A stretch of DNA of 64,000 nt, taken from NCBI RefSeq assembly GCF_019457475.1, contig NZ_CP080413.1:310001-374000 (forward strand), in the 5' to 3' direction. Positions 48,714 through 59,111 of this stretch are shown here, piece by piece. The stretch is from Shewanella acanthi (GTDB lineage: Bacteria > Pseudomonadota > Gammaproteobacteria > Enterobacterales > Shewanellaceae). The notes beneath the pieces are model-generated. The model was not told the DNA's origin. It made no database searches and saw nothing but the letters and a program-made list of their open reading frames with translations. Position 1 is the stretch's first letter; each line of letters opens with the position of its first letter. The translations under genes were made by a program, and so were the position numbers.

Positions 48714-51700
48714 ATGCAAACTAAAATAATTAAATTCTTCCTGACAAGTTTCATCCTTTTGTGTACTGGCCTCAATGCAGTTTGGGCTGGTGATTTTGTA
48801 CAACGCGTTTTTACCGACCGTGATGGATTAGCCGCCACAAGCATTCGTGATTTGACTTTAGATGACCATGGTTTTTTATGGGCAGCAACGGAGCAAGGTT
48901 TATATCGCGTAAGTAACTCTAAGGTTCGTCGTATTGATAAAATCGGTACAGAGTTACGTCTTATCGATGAATTTATCAATTCAGTCGTCAATATTGGGCA
49001 TGACAAACTTTTGGTCAGCACCGATGCGGGAATATTTCTATATGATATAGAACTCAATCAATTTTCTGCGTTTGGTTCCACGTCATTATTCCCCGACTAC
49101 CAAGGTGGCGCACTTCTTTCGGCTGCGAAAGTCGACTCGCAATACTGGGTGTTATTGGCCGCCAGTGGTCAGATTCTTCGTTTTACACCTTCATCACTCG
49201 AACTCACTCCCTTAGCCCGATTACCCGTCAATCGCGATCTTCCCTGGCGAAAACTGATCGCTCTCCCTGAGGGGGAGTTATTACTGGCGGGGCAGTTTGA
49301 ATTGCGTCGTCTCGACCAGAGCGGAAATACACTATCGCAGTACCCATGGACTGAATCCATGGGGAGTATTCTCGATATTTTTCAAGATTCTAAGCAAAGA
49401 GTATGGCTTGCGACTAGCCGTGGAATTTATCGCTTAGATTTAACTGAGCAGCAGGCTTATGCTGTCCCTGAACTTCCTGATTGGAGTACTGTAATTGTTG
49501 AGGACCCCGATGGAGACCTCTGGTTTTCGAGTCGCATTGGCCTTTTGAAATGGACGCCTGAAACCCACAAGATAGTGAATTATCAACAGGAGCTTAAGGA
49601 ACAAGCCAACATGGAAACCCTTAAGGCCATGTTATTTGATCGCTCTGGTTTGATGTGGGTTGGCGGTTCGGGTGATGGATTGGCGTTGCTCGCCTCCCAG
49701 CCGGAGTTCATTTTAGATACCTATACCACTAATCCGCCCTATGCCTTAAGTGATTCTATGGTCTGGTCAATCGCTCAGCTAGAGGATGGACTTTGGATGG
49801 GAAGTTCTAGTTTGATGTATATCGAAAAGGGCGCAAAGACAGCAATAGATATTCCGATTGAAGGTGCATTACCCCATGAGAATATCTACGATCTCACGCC
49901 TTTTTCAGAGCACTTCCTATTAGTGTCGACCACGAGTGGGTTATTTGTTGTCGATAGAAATACTCGCAAGGGCAGCAGTTTTGCATTTTGGTTAAATGGG
50001 CGTGATGAGTTTAGAAATAAACTCATCTATAAAACCTATGCCGACACTAAAATCGCTGGGCGTATTTGGATTGCGACTTCAACAGGGCTGTTTTACTGGC
50101 AGCCAGGGCAGGATGAACCTAAAGCCTATGACTTTAAGAAGTTTAAAACTGACTCTGAACCGACGCGACCAGCGGTACGTATACTGCGTCGGACATCGGA
50201 TGGGAAATTATGGCTCGGTGGTAAACATCTATTGGGCTATGTGGATGAAAACGATGAGTTTCATGACCAGAGAAATTTGTTTAAGCAATTAAATGCGATG
50301 CCAACCGTGAGCCATATTGCTGAAATGTCTCCAGGCGTTATCTGGTTTGGTACCTACGAGAAAGGATTATTCGAATACCACCCACAAACGGGTGCCATTA
50401 AGTCGTTGACCTCGGAATGGCAGGTAAGCTGTAACTCTGTATTTTTGATCCAAAAAACTGAAAATGCGAATCTGGTCGCCTGCGCAGACTCCCTCATTCG
50501 TCAGGATATTAAATCCGGTGATATTGCGATGTTCAATCAACTCGATGGTTTGATTTCCGATGAATTGAACGAAGGCGCCTATTTCTATTCGCCTGCTCAA
50601 GGGCTTTACCTTGGGACGCCAGAAGGGGTGATGCTGATTGACACTGATAAACTGGCCAACAGGATCAGCGATGACCATGTGATGCTGGAGTCGGTGTCCG
50701 TCTATTACGACACTAGCACTGAGGTGTCGCTCCTTCCCAAACCGGGACTAGTGGTAAAACCCGATGCGAATATGGTGAGCCTGCAAATCACGAACCTCGA
50801 TTACCTCGACGATTCCCCTATTCAGTTTAAATATCGACTTCATTATCAAGGTGAAGAGGATAATTATGTGCTGCTGCAGGGGGAAACCCAGATTAACCTC
50901 GCAGGTTTAGCCGCGGGTGAATATGAGCTGGATGTCTTGAGCCAGGTAGACGGTATTTGGTCGAACAAGCCTTTTACCTATCCCTTTAAAGTTGAGCAAC
51001 ATTGGTGGCTAACTCAAAGCTTTAAGCTGCTGTTATTATTATTTTTTTTAATAATCACCTTAAGCATTGCCTGGTATCGCCAACGTCAGATTCGTACCTT
51101 TAAGCAGATGAACCTTGTACTTACTGAGACCGATGACCGATTACGCCAAGCACTGAGGGGCAGTGACTCGGATCTCTGGGAATGGCATCGGGATACTCGC
51201 TTGTTTTACTTAGACAATCGCGGTGGTGTATTGGGATCTGATGTAAGTGAATATGTGGTGCCCATTGAGGATTTACCTGTGCATCCAGAGGATAGCGAGC
51301 GTGCCTACGAAGGTTGGCAAAAGATGCTGACGGGTGAAGTGGATTTGTTTGAAGCCGAATACCGTTATCGCCGTAAAGGTGGAAAATGGGGCTGGTTAAG
51401 GGTGCGTGGTCGCCCAGTGAGCCGTCACAAACTGTCCAATGAGGTCGAACGTGTTGCCGGTATTTACAGCGATATAACCCTGCAGCGGGAGTTAGAAGAT
51501 CAAAACAGCTTACTCGCTCAAGCTTTTGAAAATACCTCCGAAGGCGTGTTAATTCTCGATGCTGAAGAAAATATCCGCGTCGCTAACTCGGCGGCGCAGC
51601 GCATTATTGGCACTCCACAGAAGGATTTAGTTGGGCAGTCCTTTGGGCAATTTATTCAAATGAAAGACGGTTTGGCCACTGAGTTAGGCCTGCTGCTTTC

Positions 51701-53186
51701 AGGTGAGCAATCTTGGACGGGTGAAAGGGAGTTGATTACCCAGAACAATCAAATCTGTCCTGTGTGGCTTAACGTGTCTGAAATGTACTCTAATAACCAG
51801 ACAGTGAAACATTATGTTATTGTATTTTCTGATATTACTGAACGTAAGCGAACAGAAGCGGATTTAAGGCGTTTAGCTAATTATGATGTGCTGACGGGCT
51901 TACCTAACCGTTCCTTGTTTTCCAGCCGATTACTCCAAGCGATTCAGGAAGCGCAGCAAACGGGTGAGAAGCTAGCATTACTGTTCCTCGATCTTGATCG
52001 CTTTAAGCATGTGAATGATTCCTATGGCCACAGTATGGGTGATGCTCTGCTGATTGAAGCATCAAACCGTCTGCAATCTTGTATCTCCAGTGAGCATATG
52101 CTCTGTCGTTTTGGTGGTGATGAATTTGTACTGCTTCTGCGCCATGCTAATGATATTAATGAGATAAATCATATAGCCGAGCGCTTGTTAGCCCAAATAG
52201 TGGCGCCCTTTAAGTTATTTGGTCGTGAGTTTTATATCTCTACGAGTATTGGAATTAGTATTTGGCCCGATGATGCGGTGCAGCCCGAAGCCTTTATCAA
52301 GAATGCCGATCTTGCTATGTATCACGCGAAGGAGGAAGGGCGCGGCAACTTCAAATACTATTCCTCTGAACGCAATGCCCAGGCGCTGTACCATTTACGT
52401 TTAGAGGCAGATCTTCGTAAGGCCATTGAGCGACAAGAGTTCGAACTGTATTTCCAACCGCAAATCGACATTCTGCAGGGGGATAAATTCATCGGCATGG
52501 AAGCGCTGCTGCGTTGGCACCATCCGAAGGAAGGCTTTGTTCGTCCCGATATTTTTATTAAGGTAGCCGAAGCTTGCGGTTTAATTGTCGATATCGATCG
52601 TTGGGTAATACGGGAAGCCTGTTTACAGGGAGCTAAATGGGCAAAACTGTACGATGGGCATTTCAAATTATCCATTAATATCTCGGCGGCCCATTTCCGC
52701 CAGCTCGATTTTATTGATGGTATTCAAACTATTCTCCGCGAAACCCACATCCCACCGTCTTCGTTAGGTTTTGAAATTACCGAAGGGGTATTGATGAAGG
52801 AACTGCAGGTGGCGAAAACCCACTTGACTAAGCTGAAGGAGTTGGGCATTGAGGTCGCCATTGATGACTTTGGTACTGGATATTCTTCTTTAGCCTATTT
52901 GCGCCATTTCGATGTGAATACCTTAAAAATTGATCGTTCATTCCTGATTGATATTGCCACTAATACAGCCGATCAGGCGATCGTAAGCAGTATTATTGAA
53001 TTAGCGCGTAACCTTAAATTAACCGTTGTGGCAGAAGGGATTGAAAACTTAGCGCAAATCGAGCAAGTGCTGAGTCGTGGTTGTTATATTATTCAAGGTT
53101 ATTATTTTGCCAAACCTATGTCAGTAACAGATTTTGAGCAATATCTACTTAATTTAGCGAAGCCAGATCTTAAGTTAGATAAATAA
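48714..53186 (+). CDS. Membrane sensor with beta-propeller, PAS, GGDEF and EAL domains
   Basis: Protein of 1490 residues. A signal peptide (about 1-25, ending AVWA) leads a periplasmic two-component-regulator-type propeller (about 40-660, repeats such as LWAATEQGLYRV, VWLATSRGIYRL, LWVGG-like blades). A Y_Y_Y domain (about 680-765), a membrane helix (about 772-792), two PAS domains (about 820-925 and 935-1045), GGDEF (motif at 1134-1138) and EAL (1263-1265) follow. GGDEF and EAL motifs are intact, including DDFGTGYSSL. No RxxD I-site precedes GGDEF. Probably makes or degrades c-di-GMP in response to a periplasmic ligand. Ligand and net activity unknown. Confidence 0.9.
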   Translation: MQTKIIKFFLTSFILLCTGLNAVWAGDFVQRVFTDRDGLAATSIRDLTLDDHGFLWAATEQGLYRVSNSKVRRIDKIGTELRLIDEFINSVVNIGHDKLLVSTDAGIFLYDIELNQFSAFGSTSLFPDYQGGALLSAAKVDSQYWVLLAASGQILRFTPSSLELTPLARLPVNRDLPWRKLIALPEGELLLAGQFELRRLDQSGNTLSQYPWTESMGSILDIFQDSKQRVWLATSRGIYRLDLTEQQAYAVPELPDWSTVIVEDPDGDLWFSSRIGLLKWTPETHKIVNYQQELKEQANMETLKAMLFDRSGLMWVGGSGDGLALLASQPEFILDTYTTNPPYALSDSMVWSIAQLEDGLWMGSSSLMYIEKGAKTAIDIPIEGALPHENIYDLTPFSEHFLLVSTTSGLFVVDRNTRKGSSFAFWLNGRDEFRNKLIYKTYADTKIAGRIWIATSTGLFYWQPGQDEPKAYDFKKFKTDSEPTRPAVRILRRTSDGKLWLGGKHLLGYVDENDEFHDQRNLFKQLNAMPTVSHIAEMSPGVIWFGTYEKGLFEYHPQTGAIKSLTSEWQVSCNSVFLIQKTENANLVACADSLIRQDIKSGDIAMFNQLDGLISDELNEGAYFYSPAQGLYLGTPEGVMLIDTDKLANRISDDHVMLESVSVYYDTSTEVSLLPKPGLVVKPDANMVSLQITNLDYLDDSPIQFKYRLHYQGEEDNYVLLQGETQINLAGLAAGEYELDVLSQVDGIWSNKPFTYPFKVEQHWWLTQSFKLLLLLFFLIITLSIAWYRQRQIRTFKQMNLVLTETDDRLRQALRGSDSDLWEWHRDTRLFYLDNRGGVLGSDVSEYVVPIEDLPVHPEDSERAYEGWQKMLTGEVDLFEAEYRYRRKGGKWGWLRVRGRPVSRHKLSNEVERVAGIYSDITLQRELEDQNSLLAQAFENTSEGVLILDAEENIRVANSAAQRIIGTPQKDLVGQSFGQFIQMKDGLATELGLLLSGEQSWTGERELITQNNQICPVWLNVSEMYSNNQTVKHYVIVFSDITERKRTEADLRRLANYDVLTGLPNRSLFSSRLLQAIQEAQQTGEKLALLFLDLDRFKHVNDSYGHSMGDALLIEASNRLQSCISSEHMLCRFGGDEFVLLLRHANDINEINHIAERLLAQIVAPFKLFGREFYISTSIGISIWPDDAVQPEAFIKNADLAMYHAKEEGRGNFKYYSSERNAQALYHLRLEADLRKAIERQEFELYFQPQIDILQGDKFIGMEALLRWHHPKEGFVRPDIFIKVAEACGLIVDIDRWVIREACLQGAKWAKLYDGHFKLSINISAAHFRQLDFIDGIQTILRETHIPPSSLGFEITEGVLMKELQVAKTHLTKLKELGIEVAIDDFGTGYSSLAYLRHFDVNTLKIDRSFLIDIATNTADQAIVSSIIELARNLKLTVVAEGIENLAQIEQVLSRGCYIIQGYYFAKPMSVTDFEQYLLNLAKPDLKLDK

Positions 53187-53389
53187 TACGCCATTCAGCA
53201 TTTAATCGTATGGCTTATGGTAATTGGTTAATTTAATTTTATTAATATTGAATTCAGCCTGCCAACGTTATTGTTAATGTCGGCTCTAAGTCTATGGATA
53301 CGATTTAAAGCACAAGTATGACTGAGGATTAATGGGATAAGTTTGTTAATATTCAGTCGAAAATATTAGCCAAGAATAAGTAGCTCATT

Positions 53390-55603
53390 ATGATGCGTCG
53401 ATTAATCGCTTCCCTGTGTTTATGTCTTTTTATCTCCCCCTTATTTGCCGCCGAGCGACCCAAAATCGGCCTGGTATTGAGTGGTGGTGGGGCAAAGGGG
53501 GCCGCCCACGTTGGGGTGCTTAAGGTGCTCGAAGAACATCATATTCCTGTCGACTATATCGCAGGTACCAGTATTGGCGCCTATGTCGCGGGCATGTATT
53601 CCCTTGGTTACAGCGCATCCGAAGTTGAAGCCATTATGATGGGAGTTAATTGGGATAGTGGCTACTCCGATACCATTCCCCGAAATGTGCTGAGTTATCG
53701 CGATAAACAATTAAGGGATCGTTATAATATTCCCCTCAACATGGGCTATAACGAAGGCGAAGTGCGGGCGCCAAGTGGTTTGCTGCGCGGGCAAACGATG
53801 TCACAGTTATTACGCCAGTCTACCGATTTAGTGCAGCAATTTGGTGACTTTAACGATTTAGCCATTCCTTACCGTGCGGTGGCGACCGATCTCGAAACTT
53901 CACTTCCCGTGGTGATTAACCATGGGAGCTTAGTTAAAGCCATGCAGGCATCGGCTACTGTGCCTGGTGCGCTGCAGCCTACCATGATTGATGGCAAGCT
54001 ATTAGTCGATGGTGGTATCGCTAACAATATGCCCGTCGATGTGGTTAAAGCCATGGGGGCAGATATTGTTATTGCCGTCGATATTGGCTCGCCCTTAGTG
54101 AGTAAGGATAAGCTCGACAGCACAATTGCAGTGCTCGATCAGCTATCCAACTTTTTGACCAACGCTAGCACCGAAAGGCAAAAGCAACTTCTGACCGAAA
54201 AGGATGTGTTAATTCGTCCCGCCATCGATGCCTTGAGTACCACAGACTTTACCATTATGCCGGTGGCCTTGGGGTTAGGTAAGGATGCTGCCAATCTCCA
54301 GTTAGATAAACTACTGCCATTGAGCGTAAGCGAGGCGCAATACGCCGATTATGTTGAAGCAAAAAAGCGCAAGGGGCAGGGATTAATCGCCGATATCGCC
54401 CATCCTATCAAGGAAATTGTGTATGAAAACCATTCTAAGGTCAGCCTCAATTTACTGAAGGAAACCCTCGATCTTAAAGCGGGGCAAACGGTCACTAAGG
54501 ATGAACTTAACGAAGCGCTAAAACGTATTTATTCCCTCAATAAATTCGAGCGGGTTGATGCCGAGTTTGTTGAGGAGGAAGACGGCCGAGTATTAACGAT
54601 TACCACCCGCGCTAAATCCTGGGGGCCAAATTATCTGCAGCTCGGGTTTAACTGGGAGGATGATTTTAGTAGTAATTCGGCAATCAGCTTCGATATGGCC
54701 TATACCATGACGGACTTAACCGATAATGGTGGTGAGTGGCGCAACGAGTTAAAACTCGGTTTCGATAAATTGTTTGCCAGTGAGTTTTATCAGCCCTTAG
54801 ATAGGGATCAGCAGTTCTATAGCCGGGCCCGCTATCAATACGATATTCATAAATGGAATCTCTACGGTGCCAGCATTGAACCCATTGTCTTCGACAAAAA
54901 GACACACGCGATTGAATTGGGTATAGGCTACAACTATGTCGCAGAGGGGATTATCGAATTAGGACTTGTGGCCGAAAAGGGCTTGATTGCTAACGATGTA
55001 CTGCTTAGTGACGACTTTCATTTTGACTCCTACGGCGGCTATCTCAAATTCGGTTACGACAGTTTAGATAGCATTAGTTTCCCCACTTCAGGTAAACGTG
55101 TCACCCTAAACGTCTATGTACGCAATGAGCACTTCGACAAAGTCCTCTCAGAGGATGACAAGGAATACAGCGTTCAAGTTGAAGCTGATTGGAAGGGAGC
55201 CCTTAGCTTAGGTAATCATGCTCTTGTGGGTAAGATTTCGCTGGCAACCAATAACGACGGTTATAGCTCATTGCACCTTGCGGACCTAGGGGGCTTCTTA
55301 AATCTATCTGGTTACAATAAGGAGGCGTTGACCGCTCCCCATAAAATCTTCGGCGCCTTTGTGTATCAATATGATCTGGGGCGAGATGCCCTTGGCATGA
55401 CGGAATACCCCCTCTATTTGGGCTGGAGTCTCGAGGCGGGGAATGTGTGGTTTGAGCGTGATGCGGTTGAGTTATCCGATCTAATCTATGCTTCGAGTTT
55501 GTATGTTGGCACCGATACTTCAATGGGGCCGGCAGCCATTGGTTTTGGGGCGACCGACGAAGGAAATAAATCGATTTATCTGTTCGTGGGCAAGGCTTTC
55601 TAG
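53390..55603 (+). CDS. Patatin-like phospholipase with outer-membrane barrel (PlpD type)
   Basis: Protein of 737 residues. A signal peptide (about 1-20) precedes a patatin domain with the oxyanion loop GGGAKG (32-37), nucleophile Ser61 in GTSIG (59-63) and catalytic Asp207 in DGG. A POTRA-like region (about 335-410) and a C-terminal BamA/Omp85-like 16-strand barrel ending in Phe (LFVGKAF) follow. This is the type Vd autotransporter-like architecture of PlpD. The barrel could also retain the lipase at the surface. Confidence 0.9.
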   Translation: MMRRLIASLCLCLFISPLFAAERPKIGLVLSGGGAKGAAHVGVLKVLEEHHIPVDYIAGTSIGAYVAGMYSLGYSASEVEAIMMGVNWDSGYSDTIPRNVLSYRDKQLRDRYNIPLNMGYNEGEVRAPSGLLRGQTMSQLLRQSTDLVQQFGDFNDLAIPYRAVATDLETSLPVVINHGSLVKAMQASATVPGALQPTMIDGKLLVDGGIANNMPVDVVKAMGADIVIAVDIGSPLVSKDKLDSTIAVLDQLSNFLTNASTERQKQLLTEKDVLIRPAIDALSTTDFTIMPVALGLGKDAANLQLDKLLPLSVSEAQYADYVEAKKRKGQGLIADIAHPIKEIVYENHSKVSLNLLKETLDLKAGQTVTKDELNEALKRIYSLNKFERVDAEFVEEEDGRVLTITTRAKSWGPNYLQLGFNWEDDFSSNSAISFDMAYTMTDLTDNGGEWRNELKLGFDKLFASEFYQPLDRDQQFYSRARYQYDIHKWNLYGASIEPIVFDKKTHAIELGIGYNYVAEGIIELGLVAEKGLIANDVLLSDDFHFDSYGGYLKFGYDSLDSISFPTSGKRVTLNVYVRNEHFDKVLSEDDKEYSVQVEADWKGALSLGNHALVGKISLATNNDGYSSLHLADLGGFLNLSGYNKEALTAPHKIFGAFVYQYDLGRDALGMTEYPLYLGWSLEAGNVWFERDAVELSDLIYASSLYVGTDTSMGPAAIGFGATDEGNKSIYLFVGKAF

Positions 55604-55628
55604 GCGCGCTTTACGTATTCAATGAGCA

Positions 55629-55661
55629 GGGCATAACGCTGATAGTCGCAGAGTTATGCCC
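55629..55661 (+). terminator. Hairpin downstream of the patatin gene
   Basis: GGGCATAAC (55629-55637), 15-nt loop, GTTATGCCC (55653-55661), then TTATTGT: a 9-bp perfect stem 26 bp past the stop. Confidence 0.6.
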
Positions 55662-55832
55662 TTATTGTCTGTAAAAACAAGCCCCTAAATCGAGCTGGTA
55701 AGCACCTTAATGGTTGCCTTGGCGTTTGAAAGTGTCATAACCTTTTACAAAATCTTGCTACAGCTCACTTGGGCGAGATGCTAAGGTTTTGCAGGAAAAA
55801 TAACAACACACCAACGGAAGCTGGGGAAAACA

Positions 55833-57875
55833 ATGAAGAAGATTAGCACACTGGCGCTGGGCATCGCCTTGAGCCTAGGATTAGCTGCTTGCAGCAGCGA
55901 ACCTAAAACGGAAGTCGCCGCGGTTTCTGGCATTGAATTACAAAATTTTGATGCCTCAGTTCGCCATCAGGACGATTTTTACTACAGCGTTAACGGCAAA
56001 TGGTTAGCGAACACGCCTATCCCTGCCGACAAATCAAACTACGGTGCGTTCTCTGTACTGTACGATCAAAGCCAAGATGCGCTGAAGAAAATCATTGATA
56101 CCGCCGCTGCGCAAAAAGATGCAGCCCCTGGTTCAAACAACCAGAAAATTGGTGACTTCAACGCCAGTTTTATGAACACCGCTTTGCTCGAAACCTTAGG
56201 TGTTACACCGCTTAACCCACTGATTGGCGATATCGCTGCAGTCAAAACCCATGGCGAATTGCCTGCGGTAATGGGTAAATTACTTACAAGTGGTGCCAGC
56301 ATTCCAATGGGTTTCTACGTTAACAACGACGCGAAAAACTCAACTCAATACGCTGTATATTTAAGCCAAGCTGGCTTAACTTTGCCAGACCGCGATTATT
56401 ACCTGAAGGACGACGCTAAGTTTATTGCCAATCGCGAAGCAATGGCGAAATACGTGACCGATGTGTTGACCGAAGCTGGCTATAAAAATGCCAAGCGTGC
56501 GGCGAAGAACGTTGCTGACATCGAAATGATGATCGCCAAAAGCCAGTGGAGCCGAGTGGAATCTCGCGATGCTAACAAGGCCTACAACAAGTTAGACCGC
56601 GCAGCCCTTGAAAAGCTGACCAGCAAGTTCGACTTTAATGCCTTTGCTGCGAGTGCAGGTTTAGGCGATAACGTGACGGACATTATCGTGCGTCAGCCTT
56701 CTTATTTTGAAAAACTGGGCGCTAACTTTGAAGCCTTCCCAGTTTCAGCTTGGCAGGATTATTTAACCTTTCACTTAGTGGATAGCTACGCCGAGCTGTT
56801 AAGCAAAAAGTTTGTCGATTTAAGCTTTAACTTCAAAGACAAGACTCTGATGGGGGTTGAAGAGCAGCAACCACGTTGGAAGAAGGCCGTTGACGGTGCC
56901 GACCAAGTGATTGGTGAGTTGGTGGGTGAGGAGTATGTTAAACAATACTTCAAGCCAGAAGCCAAAGCACGTATGGAAACCATGATCAAAAACCTGATCA
57001 AAGGCTTCGAAGTCAGTATCAACGAGCTGGAGTGGATGACGCCGGAAACTAAGCTCGCCGCCCAGGAAAAACTGTCTAAGTTTACCTACAAGATTGGTTA
57101 TCCAGATAAGTGGAAGGACTACTCGGCTTTAGAGATCAAATCCGACGAGCTGGTGGGTAACTATATGCGTTACGCCAATTTCGAATATCAGGAAATGATC
57201 AACAAGTTAGGTGAGCCTATCGATCGCACTGAGTGGCACATGACACCACAAACGGTAAATGCTTACTACAGTGCAGTAGGTAACGAAATCGTGTTCCCTG
57301 CAGCTATTCTGCAACCACCTTTCTTCAACATGGAAGCTGACGATGCAGTTAACTATGGTGGTATCGGCGCGGTAATTGGCCATGAGATCAGCCATGGTTT
57401 TGACGACCAAGGCGCTAAATTTGATGGCGACGGTAACCTGCGCGACTGGTGGTCGGATAAAGACCGTGAAGAGTTCCAAAAACGGGGTAAGCAGCTATCT
57501 GCCCAGTACTCTCAGTTTGAAGCTCTGCCAGGTAAGTTTGTGAACGGCGACTTAACCTTAGGTGAGAACATTGGTGACTTAGGTGGCCTGACGGTTGCTG
57601 CGCGTGCCTATGCCATGAGCTTAGAGGGCAAGCCTGCTCCTGTTATCGATGGCTTAACCGGCGAGCAACGCTTCTTTGTGGGTTGGTCACAGGTGTGGCG
57701 TCGCAACTACCGTGATGAAGAGCTGGGCCGTCGTTTACTGACTGACCCGCATTCACCAAGCCACTACCGTGCGATGGGTACGCCCCGTAATATTGAAGCT
57801 TTCTACCAAGCCTTCGATATGAAAGAGGGCGATAAGATGTTCCTTAAACCAGAAGAACGCGTAAAAATCTGGTAA
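55833..57875 (+). CDS. M13-family (neprilysin/PepO-like) metallopeptidase lipoprotein
   Basis: Protein of 680 residues. The signal with lipobox (SLGLAACSS) anchors it in the envelope. The large gluzincin domain has HEISH at 517-521 (zinc and catalytic Glu518) and the second zinc ligand Glu578 in GENIGDLGGL. The NAYYS and NYGGIGAVIGHE motifs are typical of M13. It probably degrades small peptides in the periplasm. A monocistronic unit is likely, as a terminator follows. It resembles pepO, but the symbol is not certain. Confidence 0.92.
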   Translation: MKKISTLALGIALSLGLAACSSEPKTEVAAVSGIELQNFDASVRHQDDFYYSVNGKWLANTPIPADKSNYGAFSVLYDQSQDALKKIIDTAAAQKDAAPGSNNQKIGDFNASFMNTALLETLGVTPLNPLIGDIAAVKTHGELPAVMGKLLTSGASIPMGFYVNNDAKNSTQYAVYLSQAGLTLPDRDYYLKDDAKFIANREAMAKYVTDVLTEAGYKNAKRAAKNVADIEMMIAKSQWSRVESRDANKAYNKLDRAALEKLTSKFDFNAFAASAGLGDNVTDIIVRQPSYFEKLGANFEAFPVSAWQDYLTFHLVDSYAELLSKKFVDLSFNFKDKTLMGVEEQQPRWKKAVDGADQVIGELVGEEYVKQYFKPEAKARMETMIKNLIKGFEVSINELEWMTPETKLAAQEKLSKFTYKIGYPDKWKDYSALEIKSDELVGNYMRYANFEYQEMINKLGEPIDRTEWHMTPQTVNAYYSAVGNEIVFPAAILQPPFFNMEADDAVNYGGIGAVIGHEISHGFDDQGAKFDGDGNLRDWWSDKDREEFQKRGKQLSAQYSQFEALPGKFVNGDLTLGENIGDLGGLTVAARAYAMSLEGKPAPVIDGLTGEQRFFVGWSQVWRRNYRDEELGRRLLTDPHSPSHYRAMGTPRNIEAFYQAFDMKEGDKMFLKPEERVKIW

Positions 57876-57913
57876 TTCAGTCTGTTACATTGATTTAGCG
57901 ACGGATTGAACTG

Positions 57914-57946
57914 AAAAAAAAGCCAGACAGATGTCTGGCTTTTTTA
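57914..57946 (+). terminator. Terminator of the M13 peptidase gene
   Basis: A-run, AGCCAGAC, AGAT, GTCTGGCT, T-run: an 8-bp stem with U-run. The flanking A-run could also make it work on minus for the convergent HAD gene. Confidence 0.9.
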
Positions 57947-58021
57947 TTTGTTGGTATAGGTGAAACGCGGTACTAGATAACTTAGCCGTTCAAATGGTGA
58001 TGAACTCTTGGCACAGAGTCA

Positions 58022-58678
58022 TTAGCCGAGTACTTCGTGCAGCGCGAATAAACTGTCTTTTTGATGGTGGGCAATCGCCCACTTAGCGTCACCACGCAGT
58101 TCTTCAGCAGGTATCGCTAAGGTTTGCATATTGGCGGCGCGAGCGGCGACAAGACCATTGAAGGAATCTTCAATGGCGAGGCAATACCGCGGATCGACCC
58201 CTAATGCAGCCGCGCAATTTAAGTACACTTCAGGGTGGGGTTTGCCATAGATAAGTAGCTCGGCAGATTCTATCGCCATAAATTCACGTTTTACTTCAAG
58301 TTTGGTCAGCACTGCATCGATTAAAAGGCGAGGGGAGGACGTGGCTAAACCAATCTTTAATCCCTTGGATTTACAGTATTCGATTGCCTCTTTGACCCCC
58401 TCCATCGCTTCGCCAGTTGACAGGATTTCAGCTGCCACTCTTTCTACGATTTCGCGGCTGACCTTAGCATTATCGTAATCGGTCCAAGGTGACTTGTGGT
58501 ACCAATAGTCAACGCATTGGTCGATACGAAGTCCGGTCGTTTGCCTAATGAGTTCGAGCGTTACGGGTACACCGAGCGCTGCTAATACTTCATATTCAAC
58601 CCTTTGCCAAACGGGTTCTGAATCAATTAACACGCCATCCATATCAAAAATCACGGCTTGAATGCTTAGGGCTGTCAT
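58022..58678 (-). CDS. hxpB: HAD-family sugar-phosphate phosphatase (HxpB/YniC-like)
   Basis: Protein of 218 residues from ATG 58678 (MTALSIQAVIFDMDGVLIDSEP). GGAG lies 5 nt upstream and the alternative start 58696 overlaps that site. Motif I is DMDGVLID, motif II the Thr/Ser in LATSSPR, motif III the Lys of GKPHPEV, motif IV is IEDSFNGLVAARAA. The closest remembered relative is E. coli YniC/HxpB, a hexitol and 2-deoxyglucose phosphatase. The substrate is inferred. Confidence 0.8.
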   Translation of the reverse strand: MTALSIQAVIFDMDGVLIDSEPVWQRVEYEVLAALGVPVTLELIRQTTGLRIDQCVDYWYHKSPWTDYDNAKVSREIVERVAAEILSTGEAMEGVKEAIEYCKSKGLKIGLATSSPRLLIDAVLTKLEVKREFMAIESAELLIYGKPHPEVYLNCAAALGVDPRYCLAIEDSFNGLVAARAANMQTLAIPAEELRGDAKWAIAHHQKDSLFALHEVLG

Positions 58679-59007
58679 GGCTGCTCCAAGGGACAAAAAT
58701 GATCACTGCAAATTCAGTCTGAGGGGCTTGAGTGTATGTTCAAAGGGACTATCTTCAAAGCCCAAATCACCGAAATTGATAATTTTTTACGTAGAATGGG
58801 CCTAACGAGATTGAAAATTTTTTGTTCGAATTTAAATTTATCGAGATATGTTAACTATATGTAGTGTATAGTTTTTTGTCTGTTTTCAAACTATTGTCTA
58901 ATTTCCTTTGTTTTATTCTTCCCCTATGGTGAGCGCCAACTTAGGATTTAGCCCATATTTCGCCCTTCGCTGAGTGTGACCTGATTCATACTTTTGCAAA
59001 GCTGTAG
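58679..59007. other. Divergent spacer upstream of acnB
   Basis: AT-rich region of about 330 bp without ORF. It separates the minus-strand HAD gene from the acnB promoter. No operator is recognised. Confidence 0.35.
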
Positions 59008-59013
59008 TATACT
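58985..59013 (+). promoter_or_regulatory. Candidate sigma-70 promoter of acnB
   Basis: TTCATA (58985-58990), 17-bp spacer, TATACT (59008-59013). Transcription would begin near 59020, followed by a small CCCG...CGGG hairpin and a leader of about 90 nt before the GTG start. Confidence 0.55.
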
Positions 59014-59111
59014 GCTGCCCGGAAATTCGGGTCGAACATGTCGGACTGTTAGCTTCAATTGAGAAGACGGCAGTTTCGTTGTTAGAGCGCCAAACAAAGA
59101 GGAATGTTGCC

